28,845 nt of DNA from a virus: positions 1 to 28,845 of the IMG/VR virus record IMGVR_UViG_3300029923_000343. One strand, given 5' to 3'. The translations under genes and the position numbers were made by a program. Within the stretch, counting starts at the first letter, position 1, and every line of letters starts with the position of its first letter. Of the stretch, positions 1-5,921 are shown in pieces. The notes beneath the pieces were generated by a model, which worked only from the letters and a program-made list of their open reading frames with translations, was not told the origin of the DNA and did no database searches.

Positions 1-1
1 G

Positions 2-640
2 GGTGTCTTAGAAGAGTTATATTATGGCGATGATGATAGTACTATTGTGACGCCTAATAAAATGACTGCTATGCTCCGCGCGCGTCAGTTGCTTGTTTCA
101 CCTAGGTTATTAGGTATTGATGAAGATGGAGCAGGTTTAGATTATATTAGAGAGGCCGGAGAAGCTTTATTAACTGCTGGTCGGCCTTTTGTAGTGTTTA
201 CTCCGTTTAAGCAAGCCCTATCTATAATTCAAGATGTTATCTTTGAGATGGGTATGGCAACGAAAATCTATCTTATAAGTGGCGGTATGACACCTGCTGC
301 TTTTGCTAACTCTTGGCAGGGGTTTGAAAGTGATCCGTCTAGAAATAAAGCAATGATTTGTGTTATCAAAAGTGGTGCCTCTTTTCATGCTACTACAGCA
401 TCGGATTGTTTCTTTTTAGGTTATGAGTGGGATTTCAATTTTAACACGCAATCAGAAGATCGCTTATGCCGCCTAGGACAATCTAACTTCGTTAATTGTA
501 ATTACCTATTGCATAATGGTAATTCTGTTGATGAAGATGTCAAACGCCGCTTGAATGAAAAGCAGGATTCAGCTAACTGGATTATCGGTACAGAGGAACA
601 ATATCAGATGATGTTACGTAAAGTTGGCCCAAGAAAATAA
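2..640 (+). CDS. SNF2/superfamily 2 helicase, C-terminal part (cut by window start)
   Basis: The reading frame is open to the first base, so the gene begins upstream; the GTG at 47 is an internal codon, not a convincing start, because no ribosome site precedes it. The visible part is the second RecA-like lobe of a superfamily 2 helicase. A motif V/VI region ends in S-E-D-R-L-C-R-L-G-Q, which matches the Q-x-x-D-R-x-x-R-x-G-Q motif VI of SNF2-type ATPases, and an earlier segment (PFVVFTPFK) matches the strand before motif IV. Phage SNF2-like proteins take part in replication or recombination; the neighbours (nuclease, Sak4-like ATPase, polymerase) agree. The Walker A lobe lies outside the window, so ATPase activity cannot be judged. 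An exact family assignment is inferred from motif VI only. Confidence 0.75.
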   Translation, partial: GVLEELYYGDDDSTIVTPNKMTAMLRARQLLVSPRLLGIDEDGAGLDYIREAGEALLTAGRPFVVFTPFKQALSIIQDVIFEMGMATKIYLISGGMTPAAFANSWQGFESDPSRNKAMICVIKSGASFHATTASDCFFLGYEWDFNFNTQSEDRLCRLGQSNFVNCNYLLHNGNSVDEDVKRRLNEKQDSANWIIGTEEQYQMMLRKVGPRK

Positions 641-649
641 ATAATAACT

Positions 650-689
650 CCGTTAAAAATCGATTTTATTTTTATATTATATTAATATA
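650..689 (+). promoter_or_regulatory. 40-bp repeated AT-rich element, copy 1; probable promoter
   Basis: Forty bases identical to 4042-4081. The element has a 12-bp palindrome (AAAATCGATTTT) followed by a T-rich run and TATATTATATTAATATA, which offers several -10-like hexamers. It sits in an 87-bp intergenic gap, 38 bp before the nuclease start codon. Perfect conservation in two intergenic sites, each before a new gene group, argues for a promoter or operator and not for chance AT-richness. No good TTGACA -35 is visible, so a phage-encoded activator, an alternative sigma factor or an UP-like element may be involved. Strand is inferred from the genes downstream. Confidence 0.6.
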
Positions 690-727
690 GACCACTTATC
701 ATAATTTATTTTGAAAGGGTTGTTTTT

Positions 728-2206
728 ATGAACGCTATCATTCCGGAGTCAGCTACAATAGTAGTCCCGAATGTGCGAAGTAAATTCACTATCAGAACTT
801 CTGATAGAAGAGTTTTTCGTCGTTGTTTACGCAAATGGGACCACACGTCCTCATTGAGGCAGAATCTTGCCTCGGTAGGATCAGAGCAGAATATTAATTT
901 CTGGTTTGGTTCTGCTATCCATTTTGCCTTGGAAGATTACCATGGCTATAATCGGTTTAAAGATCCGCGACGTGCACTTTATGCTTATTATCATGCATTC
1001 AAATCGGACGATCTTCCTATGGGAGCAGATGCTTGTTATGAATTAGGTATTGCAATGTTAAGTTATTATCTAACTTGGCACGAGAGACACAATGAGCAGC
1101 CTGGGTTTACTACTATCTGGTTTGATGACAAGATGAATGTAGTACAGCCCTTTACTCCTGGCGCTACTCCTGCGGTTGAGCAAAGTTTTAATATACCACT
1201 CGATATACAGGTAATTACAGATGCGGTAACAGATACGATCTATGCCGTATATACACCGGGGGCGGAATATAGGCAGGGAACTTATGATACAGGCTATCTT
1301 ACTAAGAAGGTTATAAATGCCCTCTATGGTGATGATAACGTCGTTGAAATTGATGGAGAACCGATAGAAGAATATGTTTGGACTGATACTACCGGGGTTA
1401 AACATCCCGTTAATCTTGTTCCAATCTATTATCACGGCACAATGGATAAATTGGTTATAGATCGGTTTGGGCGTTGGTGGATTGCTGATTACAAAACAGC
1501 TAAGGGCGCCGATACAAACAAGTTAGACACAGATGATCAAATTAGTGCTTATTGCTGGGCGGCTGAGCTTTGGTTTAAACATCCTATCTATGGCTTTGTG
1601 TATATACAACTCACCAAAGATAAAGTACAGGCCCCTAAGAGATTAAAGAGCGGCGAGCTGAGTGTGGACAAGAAACAAAAAACCACGTACGGCTTACTTA
1701 AGCAAGAGCTCATTGCTGATTTCGGTTCTGTACAAGCAGCCCCAAGCAAGCTTATTCAATTCTTAAACGCCTTAGCTGAAAAAGAAACGCCTGAAGGTGA
1801 CCGCTTTGTTCGTTGGGATTTTGTAACAAGGGATAGAAATCAAATTGAATCCACCTATGAAAACATTATGGGTGAAGTTCGTATGATGCTTTCTAAAGAC
1901 TTGTATTGTTATCCCAATCCGACAAGAGATTGTATTTGGGATTGCCCTTTCCGTGATATGTGCGTCGCCATTGACAAAAAAGATGACATCCTTGTCAGAG
2001 AATTGATGCTCCAATGGAAACAGCGCCCACGTACAGAGGATGGCAATATTGATGATTGGCGTAAAGACATCGTATGGCCCGAATCCGATGAAGATTTAGT
2101 CTCTATGGAAACTATCATGCAAACGGCAGAAGAGTTAAATATTGAGTTAAATGAAAATCCTGAAGATGCTCCCGGCTTCCAGTTTGCTTACGAAGAGGAG
2201 TGTTAA
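728..2206 (+). CDS. PD-(D/E)XK nuclease, Cas4/RecB-like
   Basis: 492 aa. The core nuclease motif appears as a strand reading W-I-A-D-Y-K-T-A-K (around residues 250-258), the D-x-K form of PD-(D/E)XK, followed by a Q-x-x-x-Y helix (QISAYCWAAE), typical of RecB/Cas4 exonucleases. An N-terminal FRRCLRKWD and the helix containing GSAIHFALEDYH fit the same family. Near residues 390-415 a cysteine cluster (C-Y-P-N-P...C-I-W-D-C-P-F-R-D-M-C) together with the N-terminal cysteine resembles the Fe-S cluster of Cas4 and AddB nucleases. It starts at ATG after a GAAAGGG ribosome site and follows the 40-bp repeat. It probably resects DNA ends for phage recombination or replication together with the Sak4-like ATPase downstream. 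Nuclease family is well supported; the Fe-S cluster is inferred. Confidence 0.8.
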   Translation: MNAIIPESATIVVPNVRSKFTIRTSDRRVFRRCLRKWDHTSSLRQNLASVGSEQNINFWFGSAIHFALEDYHGYNRFKDPRRALYAYYHAFKSDDLPMGADACYELGIAMLSYYLTWHERHNEQPGFTTIWFDDKMNVVQPFTPGATPAVEQSFNIPLDIQVITDAVTDTIYAVYTPGAEYRQGTYDTGYLTKKVINALYGDDNVVEIDGEPIEEYVWTDTTGVKHPVNLVPIYYHGTMDKLVIDRFGRWWIADYKTAKGADTNKLDTDDQISAYCWAAELWFKHPIYGFVYIQLTKDKVQAPKRLKSGELSVDKKQKTTYGLLKQELIADFGSVQAAPSKLIQFLNALAEKETPEGDRFVRWDFVTRDRNQIESTYENIMGEVRMMLSKDLYCYPNPTRDCIWDCPFRDMCVAIDKKDDILVRELMLQWKQRPRTEDGNIDDWRKDIVWPESDEDLVSMETIMQTAEELNIELNENPEDAPGFQFAYEEEC

Positions 2207-2207
2207 T

Positions 2208-2630
2208 ATGGTTGGGCATAAAAATGAACATTTATCTGTTGTCGGTATGAAGAATAAAATCGCGCAACAGGAGAATCAGCTGGCTAATCTGGGGGAAGAA
2301 AAAATGCTCGCTATTGCTGATTACAAAGAACAGCTGACGGCATATAATAACCTTGTCACTGAGTATAACACCATGACAGATAATTTAACAAACACTGTTT
2401 CATTTGTTATTATGCAGGCTGGTATTCTATATACAGCAATCACCGGCGCAGTGCCCTTGGATCCATTAATGGAGATTTCTCCTCTAATGCAAAAGATCGA
2501 TGGTACAGATGATTTGCAATATATGCGTAACGGCTTTTTGGTGTTCATTAAGACGTTACAAAAAGAATCTTCTGGCGTAGCTGCGATGGCTGCTTGGCGT
2601 AGTTTTACTGAGAATCAATCATTGACATAA
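2208..2630 (+). CDS. Small protein with N-terminal coiled coil, function unknown
   Basis: 140 aa from the ATG at 2208, chosen because GAGGAG lies 8 bases upstream inside the end of the nuclease gene; the open frame extends further back but without a ribosome site. One base separates it from the nuclease stop, so the two are translationally linked. Residues about 12-60 are a heptad-like helix rich in Q, N, E and K (KIAQQENQLANLGEEK...), followed by a mixed helical segment and no cysteines. I do not recognise the family. The tight coupling suggests a partner of the nuclease or a small recombination accessory protein, but that is inference. Confidence 0.6.
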   Translation: MVGHKNEHLSVVGMKNKIAQQENQLANLGEEKMLAIADYKEQLTAYNNLVTEYNTMTDNLTNTVSFVIMQAGILYTAITGAVPLDPLMEISPLMQKIDGTDDLQYMRNGFLVFIKTLQKESSGVAAMAAWRSFTENQSLT

Positions 2631-2676
2631 TATCGACAGGATAAGTTATACATACTCTTGAAAGGAGGTGTAAAAT

Positions 2677-2988
2677 ATGAAACATGCTTTTATTATTGGC
2701 TTATCCTGCCTCATGCTATTATCTTTTAGCGGTTGCACAGAAGAGCAACAAGTTATGACTTCTGGTCTAACGACTACTTCATCTGTACAACAAATCACAT
2801 CAAGTAAGAAAACAGCGCAGAAGTATTTGGATGATGTCAAAAAGGAATTACAGAAAACTAAGAAGGATGACTATTTCAAAACAAAAGAATGGACTTCTTT
2901 TGTTGATGGTTTCTGGAAGGGTTATAATGATTCCCAAAAGACAAACAAGGAACCTGATCTCATGACTTCTAGCGAAATAACTTACTGA
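2677..2988 (+). CDS. Small predicted lipoprotein
   Basis: 103 aa with a strong AAAGGAGGTG ribosome site. Residues 1-20 form a bacterial lipoprotein signal: basic Met-Lys-His start, a hydrophobic core (IIGLSCLMLLSF) and a lipobox ending S-G-C, so cleavage before the cysteine near residue 20 is expected. The mature part is a short hydrophilic chain, Thr/Ser/Gln-rich at first and then Lys/Glu/Asp-rich, with no membrane segment. It should be anchored on the outside of the cytoplasmic membrane. Phage lipoproteins of this size are known in some cases to block superinfecting phage DNA entry (for example Ltp of Streptococcus thermophilus phage TP-J34); whether this one does is inference. Its place inside an early/replication gene group, away from the lysis genes, makes a role in host takeover or exclusion more likely than one in lysis. 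Confidence 0.7.
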   Translation: MKHAFIIGLSCLMLLSFSGCTEEQQVMTSGLTTTSSVQQITSSKKTAQKYLDDVKKELQKTKKDDYFKTKEWTSFVDGFWKGYNDSQKTNKEPDLMTSSEITY

Positions 2989-3015
2989 GTACAGCGCCTT
3001 AAATAGGCGCTGTAC
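2989..3015 (+). promoter_or_regulatory. Perfect 10-bp hairpin between genes
   Basis: GTACAGCGCC pairs perfectly with GGCGCTGTAC around a 7-base loop (TTAAATA). It begins right after the lipoprotein stop codon and ends 23 bases before the next start. No T-run follows, so it is not a standard intrinsic terminator. It may protect the 3' end of the upstream message, act as a processing site, or serve as a leaky terminator. Confidence 0.6.
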
Positions 3016-3037
3016 ATAATATAAGGAGGATTTTATT

Positions 3038-4012
3038 ATGGCTTTATCAGGTACATCTTCGAGTACTCCAGCACCATCAATGCCTAGCGTACCAGTAGTT
3101 TCAGCTGCTCCGGTTCCGTCCGCTAATAACCCCTTTATTGCAAGAGACTTAGACTTTGCTTCCGATTGGCTATCCGCTTTGTGGTATGGCGATTTCGGTG
3201 TAGGTAAAACTTTTCTCGCTTGTTCTGCCGCCTTAGTCGATGCCTATAGTGATGTGCTTTATATCACTTTGGAAGGCGGCGAAAAAGGAATCAAGCAGTT
3301 GATTAAAGAAGGCAAGAAATTGAATATTGATGTCGGTAAGAGGGTACTTGTTATCCCTGTGCAGACGTACAAACAATATTCCAATATCTATGAATTCCTT
3401 AAGATTCATGTGAAATTCCGCGACAGTAATGACATTAAAAACTTACGTCGTCTTGAAGCACAGATTAAGGGATTCCCGCCTGCCGTATGTTCGGATGATG
3501 CCAAATTAGCGGAGATGATCCCCCAGCCCAAGATGATCCGTACAGTTATTACTGACTCCTTAACTGAGGCACAGAAATACTGTATGTATCAGTTACTCGG
3601 CATTGATCCGCTTACACAAAAACTGGATGCTGAACCAGATCAGGCTCAATTTGCTGAGTGGGGCAGATCACGTGAAATGATTCAGTTTCTTGTGCGCAGA
3701 TTGCGCGATCTGCCAATCAACAGTATTTTTATCTGTGGCCAAGATACCGATCAGGATACTTCAAAGAGATGGTTCTATACACCATTGCTTCCTGGTAAGT
3801 TAGCCGGCGATGTCCGCGGTCTTGTAGATGTCGTTGGTTATTATGGTACTATCCCATTAGAAGGTGGTAAGGTTACTCGCAGATTATTCCTTGTCGGTGG
3901 TGATTATAGTAATGCTCACATCGCCGCTAAGAACCGTTTCGGTGATAACCTCAAGGCAGCATACGTAGATAATCCTACGATGGAAACTATCTATCACTTA
4001 GACAACGATTAA
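3038..4012 (+). CDS. RecA-fold ATPase, Sak4-like recombination protein
   Basis: 324 aa with an AAGGAGG ribosome site. After a low-complexity Ser/Pro/Ala N-terminus (residues 1-35) comes a Walker A loop, G-D-F-G-V-G-K-T-F, near residues 51-59. A strand reading VLYITLEGGEKG and a Walker B-like strand (TVITDSL, near residue 170) follow, giving the layout of the phage nucleotide-binding AAA_24/Sak4 group. Sak4 proteins are RecA-like single-strand annealing or strand-exchange proteins. The DUF669-type gene after the RNA region is a common neighbour of Sak4-like ATPases in phage genomes and may be an SSB-like partner. The long insert between the Walker motifs is typical of these phage ATPases. Subfamily assignment is from motifs and context only. 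Confidence 0.75.
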   Translation: MALSGTSSSTPAPSMPSVPVVSAAPVPSANNPFIARDLDFASDWLSALWYGDFGVGKTFLACSAALVDAYSDVLYITLEGGEKGIKQLIKEGKKLNIDVGKRVLVIPVQTYKQYSNIYEFLKIHVKFRDSNDIKNLRRLEAQIKGFPPAVCSDDAKLAEMIPQPKMIRTVITDSLTEAQKYCMYQLLGIDPLTQKLDAEPDQAQFAEWGRSREMIQFLVRRLRDLPINSIFICGQDTDQDTSKRWFYTPLLPGKLAGDVRGLVDVVGYYGTIPLEGGKVTRRLFLVGGDYSNAHIAAKNRFGDNLKAAYVDNPTMETIYHLDND

Positions 4013-4041
4013 AAAATAAAAATCAAAACCCGCTTATTTAC

Positions 4042-4081
4042 CCGTTAAAAATCGATTTTATTTTTATATTATATTAATATA
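4042..4081 (+). promoter_or_regulatory. 40-bp repeated AT-rich element, copy 2; probable promoter of the RNA region
   Basis: Identical to 650-689. It lies 29 bp after the ATPase stop codon and directly before the long non-coding, structure-rich stretch. This is the position expected for a promoter that drives the structured RNA and tRNAs and possibly the DUF669 gene beyond. Confidence 0.6.
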
Positions 4082-4164
4082 AGATAGATAAGCAAAACGC
4101 AGTAATTTACCTTTAAGAAGTACTTTGGCATGATCCGAAGTATGTTGCTCGATAAAATATGATT

Positions 4165-4197
4165 CCGCGAAAGCGGCGGCAGCTGAGTAATCAGCTG
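4165..4197 (+). other. Two adjacent GNRA-tetraloop hairpins
   Basis: CCGC-GAAA-GCGG (4165-4176) is followed three bases later by CAGCTGA-GTAA-TCAGCTG (4180-4197). Both stems are perfect. GNRA loops often dock into receptors, so these look like tertiary-contact elements at the 5' end of the large RNA. Confidence 0.7.
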
Positions 4198-4262
4198 TTG
4201 TAAGTCCCCTAGTGCTTTCGAATAGCCGCGAAAGAACAAATACAACACTAGGAGATTTACAA
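4198..4262 (+). other. Nested RNA stem element
   Basis: TTGTAA (4198-4203) pairs with TTACAA (4257-4262). Inside, CCTAGTG (4208-4214) pairs with CACTAGG (4246-4252). Inside that, CTTTCG (4215-4220) pairs with CGAAAG (4229-4234). Three nested perfect helices with purine-rich asymmetric loops show a folded RNA and not a coding or spacer sequence. Confidence 0.7.
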
Positions 4263-4317
4263 CTGCTGATTAAGGGTTTCTTCCTAAAATTTTCCTTTCT
4301 TTAGCAGTTTGGATAGG

Positions 4318-4415
4318 TAGCTGGTTATTCAAGCCACTCAGACGGACAAAAATGTAGCTATATTATCCGTCCGATAATTATCCTGCATGGGCTGAGTGAC
4401 TTGAATAATCAGCTA
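4318..4415 (+). other. Long RNA stem with 24-nt arms
   Basis: Bases 4318-4341 pair with 4392-4415 over 24 positions, with one G-T wobble and one C-A mismatch. The 50-base head carries a smaller stem (ACGGA/TCCGT at 4342-4346 and 4366-4370) and a short palindrome at 4373-4382. It ends 7 bases before the first tRNA-like unit. There is no T-run, so it is a structural helix and not a terminator. Confidence 0.75.
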
Positions 4416-4422
4416 CTGATAT

Positions 4423-4516
4423 GAGAGTGTGATGCATGGTGACATACGAAGAGGCGCCCGCTGTTATTACAGTGACTTATCTCGGTACTACGGTTCAAAT
4501 CCGTACACTCTCACCA
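4423..4516 (+). tRNA. tRNA-like unit with encoded CCA; anticodon not assignable
   Basis: A 7-bp acceptor stem (GAGAGTG/CACTCTC, 4423-4429 and 4506-4512) is followed by A and an encoded CCA. The T arm is canonical: TACGG-TTCAAAT-CCGTA at 4489-4505. The interior, 59 bases, resembles a long-variable-arm (serine-type) tRNA but does not fold normally. The best anticodon-arm candidate is CGCTG-TTATTA-CAGTG (4459-4474), with a 6-base loop where 7 is standard, and the D arm is unclear. It may be a degenerate or highly atypical tRNA, or a tRNA-mimicking domain of the large RNA. Confidence 0.6.
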
Positions 4517-4552
4517 CGCGTTCCCGACGCGATTCGGCATGGTAAGGCCGAA
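4517..4552 (+). other. Two hairpins directly after the CCA end
   Basis: CGCGT-TCCCG-ACGCG (4517-4531) begins at the base after the tRNA-like CCA, and TTCGGC...GCCGAA (4533-4552) follows after one base. Hairpins abutting a tRNA 3' end suggest a processing border. Confidence 0.6.
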
Positions 4553-4580
4553 GTAAAATAAGCTTATGTTTCCCGGTGAT

Positions 4581-4661
4581 GGATCCTTGACCGTATAACG
4601 GAGTAATTCCATATTGAATCTGTGTATTGTATTTGAAGTATACACAGGTTTGGTAGGATCC
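4581..4661 (+). ncRNA. 81-nt cloverleaf-like element without a T loop
   Basis: GGATCCT (4581-4587) pairs with AGGATCC (4655-4661) as a 7-bp closing stem. Inside are three arms in order: CCG-TATAA-CGG (4591-4601), ATTC-CATATT-GAAT (4606-4619) and CTGTGTAT/ATACACAG with a 12-base loop (4620-4647). Size and layout copy a tRNA cloverleaf, but the conserved TTCRA T loop and D-loop GG are missing. It ends three bases before the next tRNA. It is probably a domain of the large RNA. Confidence 0.45.
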
Positions 4662-4664
4662 CAT

Positions 4665-4742
4665 GGTTCAGTAGTTCATGCATGCGGAAGAACAATGTGG
4701 TAGTAATACTGCAGTAGATGAGTTCGAGCCTCATCTGAACCA
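4665..4742 (+). tRNA. tRNA with 8-base anticodon loop; identity uncertain
   Basis: Acceptor stem GGTTCAG/CTGAACC (4665-4671 and 4735-4741) is perfect, with discriminator A and no encoded CCA. The D stem is GTTC/GAAC (4674-4677 and 4690-4693). The T arm is ATGAG-TTCGAGC-CTCAT (4718-4734). The anticodon arm fits only as TGTGG/CTGCA with two wobbles around an 8-base loop TAGTAATA (4701-4708). No 7-base-loop alternative pairs, so the anticodon is not assigned. An expanded loop is the kind seen in frameshift-suppressor tRNAs. Confidence 0.75.
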
Positions 4743-4755
4743 ACAATGATAAAGA

Positions 4756-4822
4756 GATTAGATGCCCAGAAGCCGATCGAAAGATGCAGGTGCGGATACC
4801 CAGGTGGTTAAGACATCTAGTC
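4756..4822 (+). other. RNA stem domain with internal GAAA hairpin
   Basis: GATTAGATG (4756-4764) pairs with CATCTAGTC (4814-4822), nine pairs with one G-T. The interior holds ATC-GAAA-GAT (4776-4785) and GGT-GCGGAT-ACC (4789-4800). It starts 13 bases after the second tRNA. Confidence 0.55.
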
Positions 4823-4861
4823 AATAGTCTGTGGAAACAAAAAGTCGTAAGACAGGGGACG

Positions 4862-4982
4862 CTCTAAACTTACAGTAGTGGGAAACGCCTTGCTGCGAAG
4901 TAACTTGCTATGTAGAACAATATGCGCTACACAGATTGGGATGTGCTATTGAACAAACCTACATCTTAGGTAAGCATGAGAG
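4862..4982 (+). other. Long-range RNA domain
   Basis: CTCT (4862-4865) and CTTAC (4869-4873) pair with AGAG (4979-4982) and GTAAG (4970-4974). Enclosed are CAATA/TATTG near 4918-4950 around CACA-GATTGGGA-TGTG, and ACCTA-CATCT-TAGGT (4957-4971), which competes with part of the closing stem. The pairings are plausible but individually short. Confidence 0.4.
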
Positions 4983-5066
4983 AATGGGTCCAGAATTGAT
5001 GTGCACTGCACTGTGTGTACAAACCAGCAGATAGGTGGAAAGCCTATAGTCATTGTTTTATTTTGC

Positions 5067-5129
5067 GTCTAAAGGCTGAGGTAAGAGGACCTACGTAAGT
5101 AGTTGATAGTGGAACAATAACCTTTAGAC
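5067..5129 (+). other. Perfect 9-bp stem with internal hairpins before the third tRNA
   Basis: GTCTAAAGG (5067-5075) pairs perfectly with CCTTTAGAC (5121-5129). Inside, two mutually exclusive hairpins can form: AGGT/ACCT (5079-5092) and CTAC-GTAA-GTAG (5091-5102). Competing folds inside one closed domain could be a switch or simply alternatives. It ends 10 bases before the tRNA. Confidence 0.65.
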
Positions 5130-5139
5130 AGTTTTACAT

Positions 5140-5212
5140 CCGAGATTAGTAGAAGTGGCATAACATGCGGGTTTAAGACCGCATAACGCAGGTTCGATTC
5201 CTGCATCTTGGA
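5140..5212 (+). tRNA. tRNA with 8-base anticodon loop (UAA or UUA anticodon)
   Basis: Acceptor CCGAGAT/ATCTTGG (5140-5146 and 5205-5211) has one G-T; the discriminator is A and CCA is not encoded. The T arm GCAGG-TTCGATT-CCTGC (5188-5204) is canonical. The anticodon stem TGCGG/CCGCA (5166-5170 and 5179-5183) closes an 8-base loop GTTTAAGA. Depending on which base is extra, the anticodon is UAA (leucine, codon UUA) or UUA (would read the stop codon UAA). The variable loop has 4 bases, unlike the long arm of bacterial tRNA-Leu. The D stem is weak although the loop has the conserved GG. Confidence 0.8.
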
Positions 5213-5262
5213 CAAGTGCTTAAATGCACATATCATCACGGGCTAAAATTTAGTGGGTGGAT

Positions 5263-5282
5263 AAGTTACGCCGTGGTAACTT
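5263..5282 (+). promoter_or_regulatory. Leader hairpin before the DUF669-type gene
   Basis: AAGTTAC (5263-5269) pairs perfectly with GTAACTT (5276-5282) around GCCGTG. Upstream, CTAAA/TTTAG near 5243-5253 forms another small stem. The hairpin ends 33 bases before the start codon, leaving the GTAGGAGG ribosome site free. It could insulate translation from the upstream structured RNA. Confidence 0.5.
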
Positions 5283-5315
5283 TGGTCGGGCGAAAGGATG
5301 GCGTAGGAGGATTCT

Positions 5316-5831
5316 ATGGATAATACTTTTAATCTCGGTGGAGCCACCGAAACAGCCGGCGTCAAAGCAACTGCGAATACCGAATCGATGGTATTCAACC
5401 TCAATGATGTTGAGGAATCGGCATCTTCCTTTGAAGTGCTGCCTAAGGGTACATACAATGCTGTGTTCGAAGAGTTTGAATTAACTGAATCGGCCAGTAG
5501 CGGTAACCCAATGTTGAAGGCCGTGTATTCGATTACCGACGGCGAATTCGCCGAAAGAAAAGTTTTCGATTACTATGTGCTTGCCGGCAAAGGATCCGAG
5601 TTTGCATTACCGAAGGTCAAGCAAATTCTTTCTCGCGTTTGTCCTGAAGTGGATATGTCAACTTTCAATCCGAAGAAATTTACGGATGACGGCACGATCA
5701 TTAACAGACTGTGCCAGATCAAGCTGGGTATCACCACGCAGAAAAAAGGCGATTACAAGGGAGAAAAACGTAATCAGGTCAAAGAGATCTTGGCTGCGAA
5801 TGAAGTCGGCGGCGGTTCATTCCTAGGATAA
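5316..5831 (+). CDS. DUF669-type protein, probable single-strand DNA-binding partner
   Basis: 171 aa with an AGGAGG ribosome site 5 bases upstream of ATG. The body from about residue 30 (a VEESASSFEVLPKGTYNA segment, then ELTESASSGNPMLKAVYSI) matches the DUF669 pattern: a beta-rich domain with a P-x-G-x-Y start and a conserved central helix. The C-terminus ends in a flexible GGGSFLG tail, which recalls the protein-contact tips of SSB proteins although it is not acidic. DUF669 genes commonly accompany Sak4-like ATPases in phages, and here one lies just beyond the RNA region, so an SSB-like role in recombination or replication is likely. An intrinsic terminator follows 15 bases after the stop. 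Confidence 0.7.
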   Translation: MDNTFNLGGATETAGVKATANTESMVFNLNDVEESASSFEVLPKGTYNAVFEEFELTESASSGNPMLKAVYSITDGEFAERKVFDYYVLAGKGSEFALPKVKQILSRVCPEVDMSTFNPKKFTDDGTIINRLCQIKLGITTQKKGDYKGEKRNQVKEILAANEVGGGSFLG

Positions 5832-5846
5832 TCTCCTAAATGAAGG

Positions 5847-5879
5847 TAAGGGTGTCAGATTTCTGGCACCCTTATTTTT
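5847..5879 (+). terminator. Intrinsic terminator
   Basis: A 12-bp stem (5847-5858 with 5863-5874, one G-T) with an ATTT loop is followed by TTTTT. It ends the ATPase/RNA/DUF669 group. Confidence 0.85.
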
Positions 5880-5921
5880 ACGTTTGTAGGGGAGAGACTT
5901 TATATGTAAGGAGGCAAGATA

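Larger units (their letters stand above)
4100..5225 (+). ncRNA. Large structured non-coding RNA region with embedded tRNAs; GOLLD/ROOL-like candidate
   Basis: More than 1.1 kb without a plausible protein gene; the only open frame is an 86-residue one on the minus strand that crosses tRNA sequence and has no ribosome site. The + strand is filled with consecutive stems: 4121-4142 (8 bp), 4165-4176 (CCGC-GAAA-GCGG), 4180-4197 (7 bp with GTAA loop), 4198-4262 (nested), 4261-4309, 4318-4415 (24-nt arms), 4517-4531, 4533-4552, 4581-4661 (cloverleaf-like), 4756-4822, 4844-4853 (GTC-GTAA-GAC), 4862-4982, 5031-5047 and 5067-5129. GNRA tetraloops recur (GAAA, GTAA, GAAA, GTAA, GTAA), as in large RNAs with tertiary contacts. 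Two to three tRNA-like units are interleaved. GOLLD and ROOL RNAs are known large phage-borne RNAs that often sit next to tRNAs, sometimes enclosing one; membership is an inference, since I cannot match a covariance model by eye. Confidence 0.6.

Noticed and set aside
4564-4824. 86-residue open frame on the minus strand in the structured region
   Set aside because: It crosses two tRNA-like units, has no ribosome site and is rich in residues expected from chance translation of structured RNA.
4756-4860. Short matches to 16S rRNA (GATTAGATGCCC and AAAGTCGTAAGAC resemble conserved 16S segments)
   Set aside because: The matches are about ten bases each, only about 80 bases apart (hundreds in real 16S), and the bases between do not follow rRNA. 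Coincidence is the simplest reading.
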